A DNA stretch of 64,000 bases from Isoetes taiwanensis (Eukaryota > Streptophyta > Lycopodiopsida > Isoetales > Isoetaceae): contig JAJEKV010000066.1 in the NCBI GenBank assembly GCA_021234155.1, forward strand, positions 4,821,153 through 4,885,152, given 5' to 3'. A model generated the notes under the pieces. It worked only from the letters and a program-made list of their open reading frames with translations. It searched no databases and was not told the DNA's origin. This document shows, in pieces, positions 11,271 to 21,061 of the stretch. Every line of letters starts with the position of its first letter. Position 1 is the first letter of the stretch. The translations under genes were made by a program, and so were the position numbers.

Positions 11271-12076
11271 TGGGCCGTTCACATGGGGCTTTTTTTACCC
11301 CGTGCTGAGAACGCGCTGCTCCACAACTCAGCATCTTAAAATTTGACGCTCAGCATCGCGCCGTTCATGGCGCGCGAGCTGACCCAGGAAAATGGGCTCG
11401 GCTGATTCAGGGCTGATTCAGCTGGGAGGATACAGCAGCTGATCAAAACTCATTCACATGAACCTGATTGCTGGAATCCGGGCAGCATAATTGCTGGAAA
11501 CCTCATCACCATCTTGCTCGATTCTGCTCCTGCCGCTCTTATAAAATCTGTAACACAAGAATGAAGAATCCGACTATAAACTAGTAACAGGCCTGGAATC
11601 CAAGAAAGGAATGAAGGAAATCTGCCCAAAGGAATCAAGGAATCAAGGAAATCAAGGTAATCTGCCCAAAGAATCAAGGAAATCAAGGGAATCAAGGTAA
11701 TCGGCCCACAAATTCAATCGTAGCTGTCGCTGCAGCAGGGAAGCAGCTATGGCGAATGCTGCGTAATAAGATCCATCAAATCAAGCTATGTATTCGAACC
11801 CAATAAGAGCTGCAGGTGGGCTCGAAATTAAACGCAAATTGGGAAATGGAAACGGGCCTGTAATCCTGGAATTAAGAATAGCAATCGGCCTGTAATTCTT
11901 TGAGAAATCGGTCGATTCATCCCAGCGTTGAAAAGCGGTGATACGTATTGTTTCTAAGTTAAGCTGCTGGGAATAATCAGGTCAGCTCCATGTGAACGGC
12001 TACGGGGAAACATGAATCAGCGCGGGCCAGCTGGACTTCAGCCCCCGCAAAGTTTCTCGCCCATGTGAGCGGCCCA
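11271..12076. mobile_element. Non-autonomous TIR transposon (PIF/Harbinger-like MITE) inside exon 3
   Basis: 806 bp with inverted termini TGGGCCGTTCACATGGG at the left and the complement of TGGGCCGCTCACATGGG at the right. It is flanked on both sides by TTA (11,268-11,270 and 12,077-12,079), the 3-bp duplication typical of PIF/Harbinger elements. Removing the element plus one TTA restores the reading LECFL-VSIAERREHRV in frame, which is independent proof of the borders. The terminal motif recurs just inside the right end (CCATGTGAACGGC, about 11,988-12,000). No transposase ORF. Assignment to Harbinger rests on TSD length and sequence, not on a homology search. Confidence 0.8.
11600..11706. repeat. 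Degenerate tandem array inside the MITE
   Basis: Repeated GAATCAAGGAAATCAAGG-type units separated by ATCTGCCCAAAG and related words. The array is internal to the transposon and purine-rich on the plus strand. Confidence 0.6.
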
Positions 12077-12079
12077 TTA

Positions 12080-12553
12080 GTATCCATTGCAGAAAGACGA
12101 GAGCATAGAGTACTGGAGTGGTTGAGGATTAACACTGCTGATATGCCTACGGATGGGGACGTTGAAAAGCTACGCCTGGAAACAGTATCAATGATAATGG
12201 GAATGAAGCAACAGTTGTTGCTGTGCAGTTGTAAATGTGATAGGTGTTTCCTACGTTGCATTTTGGAAAAGTCACATAATTGTTCGCACTCTTGCAATGG
12301 TAGCCACAGGTGCTCAGAATCCTGCAGCTACTGCAAGGAAGAATTAAAAAAGACAAACCACTTGGAGATGTTAATGACTGTAGTGATAAGGCTGGACATG
12401 ATGGCCCTCATGATTGTCAGATGAGATCACACACTTGTGCTAAGGATTGTGATTTACTGGAAAAATCATCAAATTGTAACAGACACTGTGTGAAAAGTCA
12501 GGGCATAAAGGAGCTCATAGATGTAACTGTAGACAGCATATGTGCAAGGATAA
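12080..12553 (+). CDS. Cys/His-rich finger region of the VLIG-VWA protein (frameshifted)
   Basis: Starts VSIAERREHRVLEWLRINTA and passes into closely spaced Cys/His pairs (CSCKCDRCFLRC, HNCSHSCNGSHRC, then HDCQMRSHTCAKDC and HRCNCRQHMCKDKC) resembling NFX1-type or other multi-zinc fingers. The frame changes at a poly-A run near 12,345 and again near 12,505; both sides remain Cys-rich, so these are indels in a real coding sequence and not chance ORFs. The role would be metal-binding scaffold or protein interaction; the exact finger class is not certain. Confidence 0.6.
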
Positions 12554-14038
12554 ATGTTCTCTTTCGTCTTGCAGAAAATGTCTGCACATATCCAATTGAC
12601 TTGGAGCATAGCATACATGCTTGTCATGAGAAGTTCTGTCCTTTACAGTGCACAATGTCTTCCTGCAACCGTACGTGTGCTTCTGGTGATCACTTCCATT
12701 CAGTGCATGAAAAAGGAACCACCAGTGTGGAAAGGAACATTTATGTGTGCAAAAAAATGTGAGGCCAAGGGAAACTGTGAGGTACTCACAGAACTTGTTA
12801 AACAAACGAGTACATTTATGGGCAAACGGTCTACCTTTGAGTACGAACATGTCCCTGAGCAAAATGGAATTAGAAAAGGGTGTTGCTTGCATATTCCACC
12901 TTTCATGACTAAACATGAAGGACCACATTTGCATTCTACAAATCCAAATGTTGTACACTTCTGTGAGACCCGATGCAGTGGATGTGATTACTTCTGTCAC
13001 CATCCTGTGGATCATGCCGGGCTGCATGACACAACCCATGGAAATATGAAGGGAAAAACATTTGTTTCAGAATGCATGGAGATTGACATTCTGGACCGCA
13101 AATATGCCTGGGGGGAATCAGGAGAAGCTGAAATGTGCATGATGCACTGTAAGAGTGCAGGCCGAGGGCATGTCCATTTAATTGCATGTGAACAAAGTGA
13201 GGGTGGAACATGTGCAAGAATCAGGCTACCTCAAGGAGCACGGCATGAGACTAGAAAGTATGGACCAGAATTTGATATACCAAAGGACGAACTCACACAT
13301 GATGCATACTGGAAGAACATGTATTTTCGAGATCCTTGTTCTGCAGACGAACAAAAAGAGTTTGAATTATGCGCGCACCAGTGTGCATCAAATGAGCATA
13401 ATCCCACTTATTTGGCTGGTTTGTCATCAGCGCAGAAGTCTTACTGTGTTGAGAAGCTTTGGCATAATCCTGTTTCCAGAAACGCTTCCATGGCAGGAAC
13501 AGGGTTTGTAACTGAAGATGGTCACCATTTCAGCTGTAACCATTCCAAGAACACAGCCAACCATGTCATCTTCATCATAGACAAATCAGGTTCCATGGGT
13601 GACTGCGACATAAAACCAACGATGGTACACTTTATCAATGGGCATAATAATCGTTTAGGATGTGTGTTTGAGGCAATGGTGAGGTTCATACGAACAAGAA
13701 ACATAGAAAACTTACACGATTCCATGTCTGTTGTGCTTTTCAATGCATGGGGCTACATTGCCCATGAGTGCCAACCTATGAAGGAGGAGCTTGTTTACGA
13801 GCTTCTGAACTACGGTGCCGATGGTGGCACAACTTACACGTCTGGAATCCAGCCAGCAGAGGAGATACTCAGAAGGACATCTTCAGCAGTGGATAGCAAG
13901 CCTCCTGTTGTTATTTTCCTTAGTGATGGTGGAAACAATGGTGGCGGTGATCCTCTATACTCAGTTAGGAGGATGGTGGCTTTTGAACCGAAACTAGTGT
14001 TCCATACTATCATGTTTGGAAATGATCCTTATAAACAG
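12554..14038 (+). CDS. Cys-rich linker and von Willebrand factor A domain (VWA)
   Basis: Coding meaning in this frame begins around 12,710 (KKCEAKGNCEVLTE); the first ~50 codons of the open frame overlap the Cys-rich text of another frame. It includes CETRCSGCDYFCHHPVDH, AGRGHVHLIACEQ, and KDELTHDAYWKNMYFRDPC, before the VWA domain from about 13,560. The MIDAS motif DKSGS (DxSxS) is at 13,580-13,594, the metal-binding Thr is in GGTTYTSG (about 13,822-13,845) and the Asp in FLSDGGNNGG (about 13,915-13,945). All key MIDAS residues are intact. VWA domains bind ligands through a divalent cation. The exon ends at CAG|GT (14,036-14,040), leaving the domain short of its last helices. Confidence 0.8.
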
Positions 14039-14041
14039 GTA

Positions 14042-14110
14042 CTAGTAAACGTGTGCCCGGCGTTGCCGGGCTTTGATTCAATTGCTTTACCACTATGTAC
14101 TATACCAATC
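14042..14110 (-). mobile_element. 3' terminus of a Helitron-like element (minus orientation)
   Basis: Reading the minus strand, a hairpin GCCCGGC-AAC-GCCGGGC (plus strand 14,055-14,071) is followed by a short spacer and CTAG (14,045-14,042), then T, which fits a Helitron 3' end inserted between A and T. The element body must extend to the right; its 5' end was not found. The hairpin has the same shape as those at 711 and 43,986 but differs in stem sequence, so it is a different subfamily. It begins four bases after the last CAG codon of the VWA exon. Confidence 0.5.
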
Positions 14111-14633
14111 TTTTAGGAACACAGTACTCCTTTATATTAAATAATCAATTAAATAATCAATGCCCATTGTGTAGGTTCAAAATTCATGTTCAAAGGATGG
14201 TCCTCACTTGTTGAAATTAAAACAACCAAATAAATCCAATGGTGACTGATGAGCATGGAATTTATTTTGATCTGAGTAATAGGAGTTATGGGCAACAAAT
14301 AAATGGATGATCTTTCAAAGTCAAATATTTTCACACTATCGCATAGAGAGCAATGACATCTCTTGCTGTTGACATTGTACGATGATAAGTAAAACAATTG
14401 ACATTGTACCATGCATAAAATCTGGAAGATTGAAAATCTTGTAGCAAGAGATAATGCATCTGTTGTTGCAACACTGCCTTGCTTGCTTGCTTACTCAAAA
14501 AGGTGTCATAATTTGGTACACAACAATAGTTGTTTTTGTTTCTTGAGGCAACTCATCCCTCTAAATATAACTATGAACACAATTATGAATAGTAATTTCT
14601 ACATTCATGGATGATAAATGATAAATACACAAA

Positions 14634-14822
14634 CGAAATGCCACTGACGGACCAACGGGAGCACAAACACCATAGATCATGTAGTTGGTACACAACAATA
14701 GCTGTTTACTCGAATGTGAAGGACGTTTGCAGCAAAATATAGAGCATGATAAATGCCACTGACTGACCAACCTAAGCACAAACACCATAGACCATGTAGT
14801 TAGTACACAACAATAGCTGTTG
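14634..14822. repeat. Tandem duplication, about 118-bp period
   Basis: AAATGCCACTGACGGACCAAC...ACACAACAATAGCTGTT at about 14,636 recurs at about 14,753 as AAATGCCACTGACTGACCAAC...ACAACAATAGCTGTT with a handful of differences. Confidence 0.7.
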
Positions 14823-17611
14823 AGAATGTGTGCAAATGAAGATCAGGGTCACCATATGAAGATTACCTTATTCACCTAGCAATAACATCCCTGTCAGGCA
14901 TTTGTGCAAACAAATGAACGTACATGCTGAAGGAAACTTAAGACACTATGAAAGTACACTTCTCTGCAGAAAGGCTACATATTCAGCTAACAAAATTTGA
15001 CGTCTCTGCATTTATCTCCATCTTTATCCTGCAACTTTCTTCCTCTTACTTGGTATGAAAAAGCAAATACAGAGACAGAAACCATAAACATGGTAAAGGG
15101 AACAGATTTTACATGCATGGAGCAACAAATCATATGTCTGCCTACATGTTAAAAAACAGATCTTAATTTACCTTGATCCTTTTTCAGTCGCCAACTCAAC
15201 AATTCGTCGTAAAAAAAGAATGACCAAGTCTTGTCGGTCTCAAAGAATATCTCAGGCTTCTCTTAGCAACAACTCTCATCGCAATATTGCTTAAAGAGAT
15301 TCTCCCTTAGTAATGACTCTCCCCGCACAACTACTTGAGAACCCAAGCGTATAAAAGAGCGGTTTCTCCTTCTATCGACATCTCCTTGCAAGCGTGATTC
15401 GCTCAGTATCTTCAACCGTAAATACCACTTGTGGCCAAAATTTCCTCCCCGGATTTGCCCCAATCTTTCACAATCTTACACCCGCGATTTGCCCCAAAAC
15501 TTCCTCGCCACTACAAAACCTTGCGCGATCGATGCCATTGCAAACCATGAACCAAAATATAATAAAGAGATATAAGATTGAAACAACTTCAGAAAGGTAG
15601 AGGTCCTCAAATCTTGTATAACCGCTATTGCTCCACATCCGAAGCGCAAAAAGGGGAAATGCAAAGGGTCAGCTTGTGTTCGTGAGTTAGAAACCTTTTG
15701 TAAAAAATAGAGAAAAATAAATGCCGTAAATAGAAACCCTGTGATGCCTTTTTTAACAGTGAAGCAAGTTCTGGTGGGATTTTTGGATACTGAGTTCTTT
15801 ATAGCTTTCTATTCTGAAACTGGGCTGCTTCTTGGACAAAAGTGACGAAGCTTCTTTTGAACGGAATGGCTTCTTTTGAACTTGATTTGCACGGAATGGC
15901 CATCACAAAGCAATTTCATAAAATTTTTATGCCTTACTTCTAAGATGGGTCTGCAACATTGCTCTCAATAAAATCACCTTTGCAATATATCACCTCAAAA
16001 ATAAGGTCAGCTTTGCCAAAACCCTCAGCAATTGCAAACAATGAACTTCAAAAGTAGTGTTGCCTAAACCCAAGAAAATTTTTATTTACCCAAGATAGCT
16101 ACAGAATGCAAATTTTACCTGATACAACCAGCAGTCGGCAAGCTTTAGAAACCTTTCCTTCAAAATGTCATAACCTTTTCTTGCAAGAAGCCTACACCAA
16201 AAAACGTCCATACATTAAGCACAACAATATTGCTTTGGGAGTGTTTCAGAAGTTTTTCCTTCAAGCCAGAGGCACAAAGCATTCATTCTCTTATCTAGAA
16301 TGCCGAGACAGAAAAGTGGAGAGAAAACTTCGCAGAGGATTTTGTGCAAAAGAATAAGAGAATAACTCCTGAATGAAGCTGTATTTGCACCATACCATCA
16401 TCTATTACCTCAATGCTCTATCATCAGAGCACAATATCTCCAGGCTGGCGCCATTCTTCTTGCCTCAAGGAAAACGGCCACTCACAAAATGATCGTCAAG
16501 CCCGTTCTGCGGTCTAATGGTTACCGTAAAAAAACAAAACAAAGGACAACGTCTTCCAAAACACCTCATGCTGAGGAATAAGGCCGGAAACGTGAAGGAC
16601 CCCCGTTTTTTAGGTGCTTAAATGTAACGCTGAGAAAGGGGCACACCGGCATCAGCCAAAACCCCCAAAAACTTTAGGCAACATTTCTTTAATCTGCTAG
16701 ATTATTTCCATATAATCTGCAACATTTTCGATGATTATGCAAAGAGCTTGAACGCACATCCCAACTAAGGGTGCCTGGCCAGCGACCTGGCAAATACGTT
16801 CTGTCATTCAGCTTTTGTATTCCATTCTGCAGAAAGGAACTCGAGTTTTAGCAACACAATTGAAGGAACTGTTGAGCATATATAATAGTAGCAGAGATTG
16901 TATACCTTGCCAAGATTCTTGAAGATTTGCTTCAACTTAGAGCTCCTTACGAAATCTGAACGCTGGAAGCCATTTACGAACAGACGAACAGTAGCAGCAA
17001 CGATATAAAACGGCAGGGATCGCCTAATAATATTTCATTGATGCAGGTAAAGAGGCCAAAGACCAGTTAATCGTCTGAGAAAAATGGCAGAAAGAAATTA
17101 TAAACAGACCTTAGATTAACCTGGAAAACAGAGATAGATCGCCAAGGCAGCGCCATCGCTACTTTGCTATGAAATAGCCAAAGAAACGCCGCTTAGACCT
17201 TCCCCTCTGGCCCAGGAAAAAACGCTTGCACAGAGTTGTTGCCTCCGCCGAAAATGGAAATACGACCATCGGAAAAATCAAACATGAAGAAAATGCGGAT
17301 CACATCCTGCAGATCACCGCCCACGATTATATTTGTTCATCCAAGCTTGCTTTCGTGATCATTAATTTTATCGGCCAAAATCTCATATGATTATTTCGCA
17401 AGGGAAAGGGGCAACGCTGAAAAATGAGTTTTGGCCGAAATGCATTTTCCGCAAATGTAACGCGAAAAAAAATCAGCAAAGAACCCAAGAAACTTTTAAG
17501 TAAGTAGATTGGAAGACATGGCAACATGTGGCAATGGAACATTTCAGATCAGCCTGACGAAGGCGAAGCTTGCAAAGAGCTTCAAGGGCTTGTTCAGTAT
17601 AAATCTCAAAG

Positions 17612-17760
17612 TGGCCTCGCTCATGTGATTTTGAGATGACTCCTTTTTCCTTGCTCATTCCGAAATGCCTGTTAAGCTTCGCTCATGTTATTTTGAGATG
17701 ACTCTTTTTTCCTTCCCCACTGAACAGCTCTTTTCTGTAATGCCTGTTAATAAGCTTTAT
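17612..17760. repeat. Tandem duplication, about 66-bp period
   Basis: CGCTCATGTGATTTTGAGATGACTC at about 17,617 recurs near 17,683 (T for G). Both are followed by a T-rich CCTT tract and AATGCCTGTTAA. Confidence 0.65.
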
Positions 17761-18301
17761 ATATGCTTTTTTATTTTCGAATTCATGTAAAGTTTTTATT
17801 TGAGCTTGAATTTGAGTGTGTTTCTCCTGTAAAATTTTATGCTTTAGAACAGAGGAATTTGGAAGACTTCCATTCCATTAGGAAATCTCTTAATTATGCT
17901 GCGCAAGTCAATCGTAAGAGATTTTGATTATATCAATTTACAAATATGTCATCTTATTCTGGGCCTGACCTGAAAATTGCCAAAGATCTTTGGGGATAGT
18001 CATAAATCTCCATTTTGGTTATCATGCAATGGTGCTGACACCAATATTATTGGATTGATACAGTTGAAGCCCGGGAATCTCACGTTAGTGTAGGTCGATG
18101 TTGGCTTTTTGTTGGTGTCTACTGAATCTGAATCCTATATGCATGAACAAAAAGATATCGTTTATTTGATTGTGCCTGCTGGATGAGGGGAAGGTATTGG
18201 TCGGATGGAAATCTCGTATGGCGTGTAGTGGAGGGTCTAGTTTTGACAAAGAGCTAAGAGGGAGGGACCATCATGAAGGGGTTGGATAGATTCTATGATC
18301 A

Positions 18302-18765
18302 GAGCTATGTGTATGCTTATGTGTTTTGTATTTATATCGGAAAGATCATCAATATTTTAAGAAAATAGGCCATATATGTATGATATAGGGTAGTATTGGA
18401 ACATCCTTTATCAAGTATATTGCGTTTTATTCAAGTTTTCTTCATTATTCGCCGATCCGCGAGAATATTCATTGTTTGCACCGCGGTCGGTGGACACAAA
18501 CATTTTCAATCAAAATCATAAAAATCGCTTCGGGCAAAGTGGCTTCAGGGCAAATCGGCTTCAATGGCTTCACGACATTCTTCGGGGCATTCCTCAAACC
18601 AAACAAATCGGTTCCATTTGTCGCACAGACCAGATTCGAAATCGATGTGACAAAACTGCACGTCCGCTTTTTGACGGCATATATCCGACAACAAAAAGAT
18701 TTTCAAGCACTGATTAAAGAAAATATGGGGTCTCTTTTGGGCCCGTTATGAATATTCAAAAAATA
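18302..18765 (+). repeat. Dispersed repeat family A, copy 1
   Basis: From GAGCTATGTGTATGCTTATG rightward this is the reverse complement of 43,971 leftward. Matching blocks include the GATATAGGGTAGTA segment, the GGTGGACACAAACATTTTCAA segment and the AAATCGGTTCCATTTGTCGC segment. A ~20-bp insertion is present near 18,339. The family is unrecognised; there is no coding capacity beyond short ORFs. Confidence 0.7.
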
Positions 18766-18769
18766 CACG

Positions 18770-19248
18770 TCACACTTTTAAGTTAGCCAATAAGAATGTA
18801 GTCCATTTGTTTCTAATGCATACTACGTGGCAACAGTTTTCTTTAGCTCTTGTGAGTTAGCATCCACATGGCATAATTTGTATGGTTACATCCTCTAATA
18901 CCAAATTAATGTTTTGGTTATTGGGCCATAATCTTGTTCAATATCTTCTTCAAAGATACGAAATATTTTATCGAAATGTGTAACTTCGAAAGTAGGGCTA
19001 GGCCCATTAAAAATTTTAGGCGCCAATCGTATTCAGGGTTTAGGGTTACGTCCATCTCTGGCCATTTTTTCCTAATCCGGTACTTGCTGATGATTTCTTG
19101 ATCAATCCGGTACTGACTGGCGATTTCACTTACTGGCGATTTCAACATTCCAATTGATCCGGTACTTGCTCATGTTTTCTTGATCAATCGAATGCATATG
19201 CCATTCATTTTTTACTTCTATTGATCAATTCATTTTGTTTTTTAGATC
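18770..19248. other. Unassigned; short internal repeats upstream of the 19,249 ORF
   Basis: No gene. The words TTGATCAATCCGGTACTG, ACTGGCGATTTCA and GATCCGGTACTTGCTCATG recur between about 19,075 and 19,190. The right edge ends in a T-rich tract and AG immediately before the next ORF, so part may be an intron or 5' leader. Confidence 0.4.
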
Positions 19249-20183
19249 ATGTCCATGCTCAGGTCAGAGACAAAAACAGTTATATTAAGAAACACAAAAG
19301 ACTCTAGTGGAGAATGGATCGATTTGGTTGTTTCTGTTGGTTCATGGATTACCATGCAACCTAAAACTTCAGGTGAGCATGGAGTACCAAGAGCCAGATT
19401 AAATGATCTCACTGCCCATTGGAAAGGCCGTGTCAAAAAATTTATTTATGGGCCTGGAGGCATGACAGTCATGGAGATCCTTGTGGAGCACGTTTATGAC
19501 GCTAAGGCTATGGCAAAGGAAAAAATATCTGAAAGACCTTCATTTCGTCCCCTTGAAGTAAATTATTTATGCTCTTCTGATTTTATTGACACTGTTTCTG
19601 CGAAAAGTATAACAAGTGTGCTTCAAGTATATCATTCTGAAATAGGGAAGGCAATATTTGAAGATTATACATTTTCAGAGTTGCGAGAAAAAGGCATTTG
19701 GTTCTACAGGTATCATTATACCATATCAGCAAGGGGTGTTGGTAAACTAATTGAAGTTGATCCCCCTGGCCTTAAGTTAATGGGGGCTGAGTGTACAGAT
19801 GCCAAGCTCTTACTAGCATGCAAAGAACAACTTGGAAGAGAATTTTACAAGACATTGACAGAAAGAGGAGGCGTTAGATGTGCTGGTAAGCTTTTCCTAC
19901 CTATAAGTGTGTTCTCTTTCTTATTTCAGAATGAGTCCTCTGTTAGAAGAACGCCCCAAATGTACGTAATCAGTAAACCATCTAGTGAGACATTGGAAAG
20001 TCTAATTTCCAACAAATGGAAGAGAAAGGAACACGTGACTGGCAATGAGATTATTGAATCTTCCCTTGCAGACGATACCATTGCTTTCAGGTAAACTTTT
20101 TTAATTATCATTTCTTTGACCTTTGCCTTTGTAACAACTCTGACTTTCTTCACAGATATAGAATATCAAAGCAGAATCTTTAC
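19249..20183 (+). pseudogene. Unrecognised host gene, 5' part, cut by a Copia element
   Basis: A 281-codon ORF (MSMLRSETKTVILRN...) with no family I recognise; predicted soluble, no signal peptide. Notable stretches are GEWIDLVVSVGSWITM, EHVYDAKAMAKEKISE and DTVSAKSITSVLQVYHSEIG. A 45-nt GT..AG segment at about 19,885-19,929 could be a tiny intron or coding. A clear donor at 20,091 (CAG|GTAAAC) and acceptor at 20,155 (TTCACAG) define a 65-nt intron; the next exon reads YRISKQNLY in the correct phase and is then interrupted at 20,184 by a Copia LTR. A poly-T/AG acceptor just before 19,249 means an upstream exon is possible. Confidence 0.55.
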
Positions 20184-21047
20184 TGTTGGAAATTCAGCAT
20201 TATAAGTCACTTAAGTATCCATGAGAAGCAGTGGCAGTGGATGCAAAAATGCAGGCAACTAAATTGAGATCTGAGATAGTGAAGTTTCCAAACCATAAAT
20301 AGGTTGTTTGATAAGTTGTGAAGGTTGCATGACAAGGGTGTATGACAAGTTGTATGAAAATGGAAGTGCCTATGAGAAGCAGTGGCAGTAGGCCAGATGA
20401 GCTTGATCATGATATTTCTCATATGTGATTCCAGCTTAAATGATTAGGTTAAGAATTATGTTAACCTAGTGTCAAAGGTTGCAAGAAGTTGACATAAAAT
20501 AAGGAAATATAATTCAATGGTTCGAGAGCTGATTTGTAAAGCTAGGCATGTGGGATATTTCGATGAAGTCTTATTTCCTAGTTATTCCTGTGGGATATAT
20601 GAGCATGATTAGCAGAGCTCGGATTGGAAAGTATGAGTCCCCTTAACCGCCGGAATTGCCTTATATATGAATGGATCCTGCATACAAGGACGTACATAGA
20701 AGAATTAAGCCGGAGCTGAGGTGCCGAGGTGCATATTTGGCTGGTCAAGGTTGCTACAGTGATCGGGTCAATGCCCGATGAATAGTGAAACTATTGGCCA
20801 TTTAATTTCTTAAGTTCAATGGTTTATTGACCTTATCAATAGTTGGTTGACCTTAAAAGAATTGTAGCCTTTATACTATTGTTGAAAGGAATGGTGCTTG
20901 CATATACATGATCTAGGGAGATGATTGACCATATTGTGGCTCTCCACTAGATTATGAATAGCATGTTATATGCTCAAAGTGTGTTAAGGAAAAATAAATC
21001 TTGCTAGACATTGCATCAAAGTTGTTAACTCCTTCTTACTTTCATCA
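20184..21047 (+). repeat. 5' LTR of the Copia element
   Basis: 864 bp beginning TGTTGGAAATTCAGC and ending TTTCATCA, that is TG...CA, followed one base later by the primer-binding site. A matching 3' LTR is absent, so the left border is by motif and by the interruption of the exon reading. Confidence 0.65.
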
Positions 21048-21048
21048 T

Positions 21049-21061
21049 TGGTATCAGAGCC
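21049..21061 (+). promoter_or_regulatory. Primer-binding site for initiator Met-tRNA
   Basis: TGGTATCAGAGCC matches the 3' end complement of plant initiator tRNA-Met, the standard Copia minus-strand primer site. Confidence 0.85.

Larger units (their letters stand above)
6295..14038 (+). pseudogene. Giant VLIG/GBP-like GTPase with C-terminal VWA domain, broken gene
   Basis: One locus assembled from exons 6,295-6,387, 6,490-10,345 and 10,563-14,038. Introns are 6,388-6,489 (102 nt) and 10,346-10,562 (217 nt), both GT..AG and phase 0. Order of parts: acidic N-terminus, long helical and beta-rich middle, P-loop GTPase, Cys/His-rich fingers, VWA domain. Breaks seen: frame changes near 6,807-6,856, at about 9,893-9,900, about 12,345, about 12,505, about 12,580 and about 12,710; a transposon in exon 3 (11,271-12,076); and a Helitron terminus just past the last visible splice donor. 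Long open stretches (1,038 and 520 codons) remain, so loss is recent or partly assembly error. By family logic (interferon-induced VLIG/GBP GTPases in animals) a role in stress or defence is possible, but that is inference. Confidence 0.75.
14111..18300. other. Unassigned 4.2 kb to the right of the Helitron terminus
   Basis: No ORF over about 85 codons has recognisable content, and no continuation of the VWA domain could be found on either strand. It contains two local tandem duplications listed separately. It may be Helitron body plus intron or intergenic sequence. Confidence 0.4.

Noticed and set aside
14042-14116. Continuation of the VWA ORF past 14,038 (VLVNVCPALPGF...)
   Set aside because: These codons come from the Helitron hairpin and match no VWA text; the exon is better ended at the CAG|GT donor.
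18918-19148. 76-codon minus-strand ORF with repeated YRIDQEI/YRIRKK text
   Set aside because: The repetition comes from short DNA repeats (GATCAATCCGGTAC) upstream of the 19,249 ORF; no support for a gene.
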